Part shown: piece after piece, positions 5,740 to 9,365 of the stretch
Position numbering within the stretch: position 1 is the stretch's first letter
Layout: each line of letters starts with the position of its first letter
Origin: Streptomyces albus subsp. albus
GTDB taxonomy: Bacteria > Actinomycetota > Actinomycetes > Streptomycetales > Streptomycetaceae
Length of the DNA: 9,365 bases
Direction: 5' to 3'
Assembly (NCBI RefSeq): GCF_000719865.1
Contig: NZ_JOID01000060.1
Span: forward strand, 1-9,365
Notes under the pieces: generated by a model
Database searches by the model: none
What the model was told of the DNA's origin: nothing
What the model saw: the letters and a program-made list of their open reading frames with translations, nothing else
Program-made: the position numbers and the translations under genes

Positions 5740-6501
5740 ATGGGAGCGGGCCACGCCCACAGGCTCTACCGGCACGGCCACTCGGCCGTGCACCGGCTGC
5801 CGCCGCACTGCAAGATCGCCGCGGCCTTCGGCTTCGTCCTCGCCGTGGTGGCCACTCCCCGTGAGGTCTTCTGGGCGTTCGGCGCGTACGCCCTGCTGCT
5901 GGCGGCGACCGCGGCGGTGGCTCGCGTCCCGGCCGGTTTCCTGCTGAAGCGGATGCTGGTCGAGGTGCCGTTCGTCGCCTTCGCCGTCCTGATGCCGTTC
6001 GTCGCCGAGGGGGAGCGCACCGAGGTGCTCGGCCTGTCGCTCTCCGTCTCCGGGCTCTGGGGCGCCTGGAACATCCTGGTCAAGGGGACGCTCGGGGTCG
6101 CGGCCTCCGTGCTGCTCGCCTCCACCACCGAACTGCGCGAACTGCTCCTCGGACTGCAGCGGCTGCGGATGCCGCCGATGCTCGTCCAGATCGCCTCCTT
6201 CATGATCCGCTACGGCGACGTGATCACCGACGAGATGCGCCGGATGCGGATCGCCCGGCTCTCCCGCGGCTTCGAGGCACGCGGCGTCCGTCACTGGGGC
6301 GTGCTGGCGAAGTCCGCCGGTGCCCTGTTCATCCGCTCCTACGAGCGCGGCGAACGGGTCCACCTCGCGATGGTCAGCCGGGGATACACCGGCACGATGC
6401 CCGTGATCGACGAGGTGACCGCCACCCGCTCGCAGTGGGCCCGCGCCGCCGCACTGCCCGCCGCCGCGCTCGCCGTGTGCCTGACGGGGTGGTCCCTGTG
6501 A
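5740..6501 (+). CDS. cbiQ: ECF transporter T-component CbiQ/NikQ
   Basis: A 253-residue transmembrane coupling protein linking the S-component to the ATPase. Several hydrophobic helices occupy residues 25-130 and the C-terminal 20. The long amphipathic coupling helices between them carry the two family motifs, S175-R-G-F-E-A-R-G182 and S213-R-G215, which dock into the ATP-binding subunits. The N-terminal HRLYRHGHSAVHRLPPHCKI is typical, with Pro-His-Cys-Lys leading into helix 1. The ATG follows the preceding stop by two bases with only a weak purine-rich site, so translation probably depends on coupling. At the 3' end a GTG overlaps the stop as GTGA, which would normally mark the start of a coupled next gene. 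Here it opens a short repeat-bearing frame and cbiO begins 228 bp later. Confidence 0.94.
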   Translation: MGAGHAHRLYRHGHSAVHRLPPHCKIAAAFGFVLAVVATPREVFWAFGAYALLLAATAAVARVPAGFLLKRMLVEVPFVAFAVLMPFVAEGERTEVLGLSLSVSGLWGAWNILVKGTLGVAASVLLASTTELRELLLGLQRLRMPPMLVQIASFMIRYGDVITDEMRRMRIARLSRGFEARGVRHWGVLAKSAGALFIRSYERGERVHLAMVSRGYTGTMPVIDEVTATRSQWARAAALPAAALAVCLTGWSL

Positions 6502-6725
6502 CGGGCCGTGCCGTGGCGCCCGCATGCGTCCCCGTGGCTGCGCGCGTCCCCGTGCCCGCACCCGTGCCCGCACCGGCATCCATGCCCGCACCGGCATCCA
6601 TGCCCGTAACGGCACCCATCCCCAATCCGGACTCCGCCACCCTCCGCAGCTGCCCCGTTCCCGCGTCGGCAGCCTTTTCCGGTGCCGCGCGTCCGCCGCT
6701 CCGCCTCATGAAATGGACCCCGTGA
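6498..6725 (+). CDS. Possible coupled 75-residue Pro/Ala-rich ORF
   Basis: A GTG at 6498 overlaps the cbiQ stop (GTGA) and opens 75 codons ending TGA at 6723-6725, four bases before the cbiO start. The product begins MTGRAVAPACVPVAARVPVP and contains the repeat APASMP. No domain, membrane helix or known motif is seen. Third-position G/C is lower than in the flanking genes. It may be a real small protein, a leader keeping ribosomes on the message towards cbiO, or a decayed former N-terminus of cbiO after repeat expansion shifted the frame. The coding case is weak. Confidence 0.3.
   Translation: MTGRAVAPACVPVAARVPVPAPVPAPASMPAPASMPVTAPIPNPDSATLRSCPVPASAAFSGAARPPLRLMKWTP
6566..6619. repeat. 18-bp tandem repeat between cbiQ and cbiO
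   Basis: Two perfect copies of GCCCGCACCGGCATCCAT (6566-6583, 6584-6601) are followed by a third with three mismatches (6602-6619). They lie in the spacer that interrupts the otherwise tight importer operon. The unit length keeps frame and encodes Ala-Pro-Ala-Ser-Met-Pro in the reading that starts at 6498. Confidence 0.85.
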
Positions 6726-6729
6726 CCCC

Positions 6730-7557
<828 letters not shown>

Positions 7558-7558
7558 A

Positions 7559-7582
7559 GCAGGCGGGCAGTCTCCGCCCTGC
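7559..7582 (+). terminator. Stem-loop after cbiO
   Basis: GCAGGCGG (7559-7566) pairs with CCGCC-C-TGC (7574-7582) with one bulged C and a 7-base loop, starting two bases after the cbiO stop. A second small hairpin, CCCTG-CGAG-CAGGG, lies close behind. Together they probably end the importer transcript. There is no U-tract. Confidence 0.5.
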
Positions 7583-7605
7583 CGTGGCCCCGGCACTTCC
7601 CCGAA

Positions 7606-7619
7606 CCCTGCGAGCAGGG
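7606..7619 (+). terminator. Second small hairpin downstream of cbiO
   Basis: Stem CCCTG/CAGGG with a four-base CGAG loop (six pairs if the inner C-G is counted). It is short, and may assist the preceding terminator or lie in the leader of the next gene. The remaining bases to 7793 show no clear promoter. Confidence 0.35.
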
Positions 7620-7793
7620 GGAGCGCACCGGACGCAGCGCCTCTACGAGTAAACGGTGCCCGCCGGGGCACTGGAGACCCGGCACCGGGCCCACCGGGCC
7701 CGTTCCGCCCGCCCCCGGGACCTGCCGCCGCCAGGGCACCGGCCCCGTCACCGGACCCGCCGACCGGCCGGCGCGGCATACCAGGCACTATGG

Positions 7794-9023
7794 ATGGCCG
7801 GTGACGGAACGGGCAACGGGAGACAGAGCACAGTGGTGGACGTCCACGGCACGGTGGCGGACGGTTTCGAGCCGGTCCGGGACGCCTTCGTCCGCAACTT
7901 CGAGGAGCGCGGCGAGCGCGGGGCGGCCGTCGCCGTGCACCGGGACGGACAGAAGGTCGTCGACCTCTGGGCGGGTACGGCCGACCCGTACGGAACCGAG
8001 CCCTGGACCGCGGGCACCGCGCAGATCGTGCGGTCCGTCACCAAGGGTGTCGCCGCCGCCGTACCGCTCCTGCTGCAGCAGCGCGGACAGCTCGACCTGG
8101 ACGCGCCGCTCGGCACCTACTGGCCCGAGTTCAAGGCCGCTGGAAAGGAACGGGTGCTCGTACGGCATCTGCTCAACCACCGTGCCGGAGTACCCGTACT
8201 GGACACCCCGCTCACCCCCGCGCAGGCGCTCGACGGCGTGAGCGGACCGGAGGCGCTGGCCGCCCAGGCACCCGCCTGGGAGCCCGGAACGGCGCACGGC
8301 TACCACGCCATGACGTACAGCTGGCTGCTCGCGGAGCTGGTCCGCCGCGTCGGCGGACGTCCGATAGGACGCTGGATCGCCGAGGAGATCGCCGCCCCTC
8401 TCGGCCTGGAACTGTGGCTGGGGCTGCCGGCCGGGGAGCAGGGCCGGGTGGGACGCGTCGCGGAGGTCCGGGCCCCCGTGCGGCCCGCTGGGGCGGGGCC
8501 GCGCGTCCGACCGAAGCGATCCGTCACCGATGCCTACGACGACCCGGACTCCCTGACACGGCGCGCCTTCGCAGTCGTCGACCCGCTGCCGGACGAGAAC
8601 GACCCGGCCTACCGTGCCGCCGGGCTCCCCGCGTCCGGCGGCATCGCCACCGCGCGGGCGCTCTCCCGCTTCTACGCGGCCCTGATCGGTCCCGTGGCGG
8701 ACGGCCGCAGGCTGTTCGTGCCGGCGACGCTGACCCAGGCCCGCACGGAGGAGGCCGCCGGCCCGGACCGCGTCCTGGTCGTCGACACCCGCTTCGGACT
8801 CGGCTACATGCTCCACGGCCCTGCCTGCCCGCTGCTGTCCCCCGGCTCCTTCGGCCACCCGGGCCGCGGCGGCTCCCTGGCTTTCGCGGACCCGGAGGCG
8901 GGTATCGGCTTCGGCTATGTGACGAATGGTCTGCAGAACAACGTGACAGCCGACCCCCGGGCGCAGGCACTGATCCGCGCGCTCCGGGGCTGCCTGGGGG
9001 AGACCCGGGCGCCGGGCCACTGA
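7794..9023 (+). CDS. Serine hydrolase, beta-lactamase family (class C/esterase type)
   Basis: A 409-residue protein of the penicillin-binding-protein-like hydrolase fold that includes class C beta-lactamases, esterases of the EstB type and D-aminopeptidases. The nucleophile motif is S81-V-T-K84. The second motif is Y175-S-W in the position of the usual Tyr-x-Asn. The third is H355-P-G in FGHPGRGGS, replacing Lys-Thr-Gly as in many esterases. No signal peptide or lipobox is seen, so it is probably cytoplasmic and more likely an esterase or peptidase than a drug-resistance enzyme. The ATG at 7794 has a weak ribosome site. A GTG at 7833 (396 residues), ten bases after GGGAG, is a good alternative and would begin just before the conserved VHGTVADGFEPVRDAF. 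Hairpins separate it from the importer operon, so it is probably its own unit. Confidence 0.9.
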   Translation: MAGDGTGNGRQSTVVDVHGTVADGFEPVRDAFVRNFEERGERGAAVAVHRDGQKVVDLWAGTADPYGTEPWTAGTAQIVRSVTKGVAAAVPLLLQQRGQLDLDAPLGTYWPEFKAAGKERVLVRHLLNHRAGVPVLDTPLTPAQALDGVSGPEALAAQAPAWEPGTAHGYHAMTYSWLLAELVRRVGGRPIGRWIAEEIAAPLGLELWLGLPAGEQGRVGRVAEVRAPVRPAGAGPRVRPKRSVTDAYDDPDSLTRRAFAVVDPLPDENDPAYRAAGLPASGGIATARALSRFYAALIGPVADGRRLFVPATLTQARTEEAAGPDRVLVVDTRFGLGYMLHGPACPLLSPGSFGHPGRGGSLAFADPEAGIGFGYVTNGLQNNVTADPRAQALIRALRGCLGETRAPGH

Positions 9024-9074
9024 GGCTTCCGGCACGGCGGGACGGCTGAGAAACCGCAGCGCCGGGCCGGTATC

Positions 9075-9177
9075 GGGGCTGAGGGCGGGGCTCGGGCCGG
9101 AACCGGGCTCGGGAGCGGGCGCCGGGGCTGGGAGCGGGCTGCAGAGCGGGCACCGGGACTGGGAGTGGGCGTCCGGG
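9075..9177 (+). other. Cluster of G-quadruplex motifs
   Basis: Three separate four-tract motifs fall within about 100 bp on the plus strand. At 9075-9096 the loops are CTGA, C and CTC; at 9105-9127 they are CTC, AGC and CGCC; at 9155-9177 they are ACT, AGT and CGTCC. All loops are five bases or shorter. The tracts recur about every six bases. The cluster begins 52 bases after the hydrolase stop codon. Confidence 0.65.
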
Positions 9178-9275
9178 TCGAGGCGTGGGGCCGGGCATCG
9201 GGCTGAGGCCGGGGCCGGCCGGCAGGGCCGTGGGACTGGGCGGCGGACTGCGGGCCGAGGTGGGCTGAGGCGGGT

Positions 9276-9317
9276 CGAGAGGAACGGGCCGAGAGGAACG
9301 GACCGAGAGGAACGGAC
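9276..9317. repeat. 14-bp tandem repeat, three copies
   Basis: Units CGAGAGGAACGG-R-C start at 9276, 9290 and 9304 and differ only at one purine; a degenerate fourth start follows at 9318. It is purine-rich on the plus strand and lies outside any supported gene. Confidence 0.88.
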
Positions 9318-9365
9318 CGAGGCGAGGGCTGAGGCCGGCTGGGTGGGGGCGGGCTCAAGCGGGGG

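Larger units (their letters stand above)
9024..9365. other. G-rich right-edge stretch without a gene
   Basis: The plus strand is strongly G-rich with regular GGG tracts and several TGA codons, so it is not coding on that strand. All minus frames are nearly stop-free only because the strand is C-rich. They read as Pro/Arg/Ala-rich protein with no domain, though the tail of a convergent gene entering from the right cannot be excluded. It contains G-quadruplex motifs (9075-9177) and a 14-bp tandem repeat (9276-9317). No strong terminator for the hydrolase gene is seen. Confidence 0.55.

Noticed and set aside
7656..7793. An earlier start for the beta-lactamase-family gene at 7656
   Set aside because: The added residues are Arg/His/Pro-rich, show no signal peptide and do not look conserved. 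The starts at 7794 or 7833 fit the family better.
7788..9035. A 415-codon minus-strand frame opposite the hydrolase gene
   Set aside because: It has no recognisable motif, and the plus frame carries all three catalytic motifs in order.
8915..9358. A minus-strand Pro/Ser-rich ORF at the right edge
   Set aside because: It starts at a TTG without a ribosome site, overlaps the hydrolase 3' end, and is open only because the strand is C-rich.

Overview
The window has very high G+C, strong G/C bias at third codon positions, purine-rich Shine-Dalgarno sites and GTG starts. Its families also fit a Streptomyces-type actinomycete chromosome. No rRNA, tRNA, CRISPR array, insertion sequence, integrase or phage gene is visible.

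Layout, all confident genes on the plus strand. (1) Bases 1-350 hold no secure gene, but contain an 18-bp tandem repeat that reads as EKAEGV-like hexapeptides on the minus strand. (2) A TetR-family repressor (519-1118) follows a promoter bracketed by two near-identical inverted repeats, the picture of an autoregulated tetR. (3) A 490-bp gap with seven CCACAAC-type direct repeats leads to a 789-residue MMPL/RND-type exporter (1609-3978), the likely partner of the regulator. (4) A dense run of hairpins (3992-4151) closes that unit. (5) A four-gene energy-coupling-factor (ECF) metal importer follows: cbiM, cbiN-like PDGLE protein, cbiQ and cbiO (4362-7557). The first three are overlapping or nearly so. 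A repeat-bearing 228-bp spacer, possibly a coupled small ORF, sits before cbiO. (6) After hairpins comes a serine beta-lactamase/esterase-family protein (7794-9023). (7) The last 340 bases are G-rich and non-coding by appearance, with G-quadruplex motifs and a 14-bp tandem repeat.

The most informative regulatory site is a palindrome at 4280-4298 just upstream of cbiM. It matches, with one deviation, the binding consensus of Nur, the nickel-responsive Fur-family repressor of Streptomyces. Together with the Met1-His2 N-terminus and His67 of CbiM, this argues that the ECF system imports nickel under Nur control, rather than cobalt under a B12 riboswitch, which I could not find.

A recurring feature is short tandem repeats of unrelated unit length (7, 12, 13-15, 14, 15, 18, 18 and 30 bp) at nearly every gene junction or protein tail. 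I found no clearly novel multi-gene system. The second-look items are regulatory sites, structured intergenic DNA and the repeat-bearing junctions.
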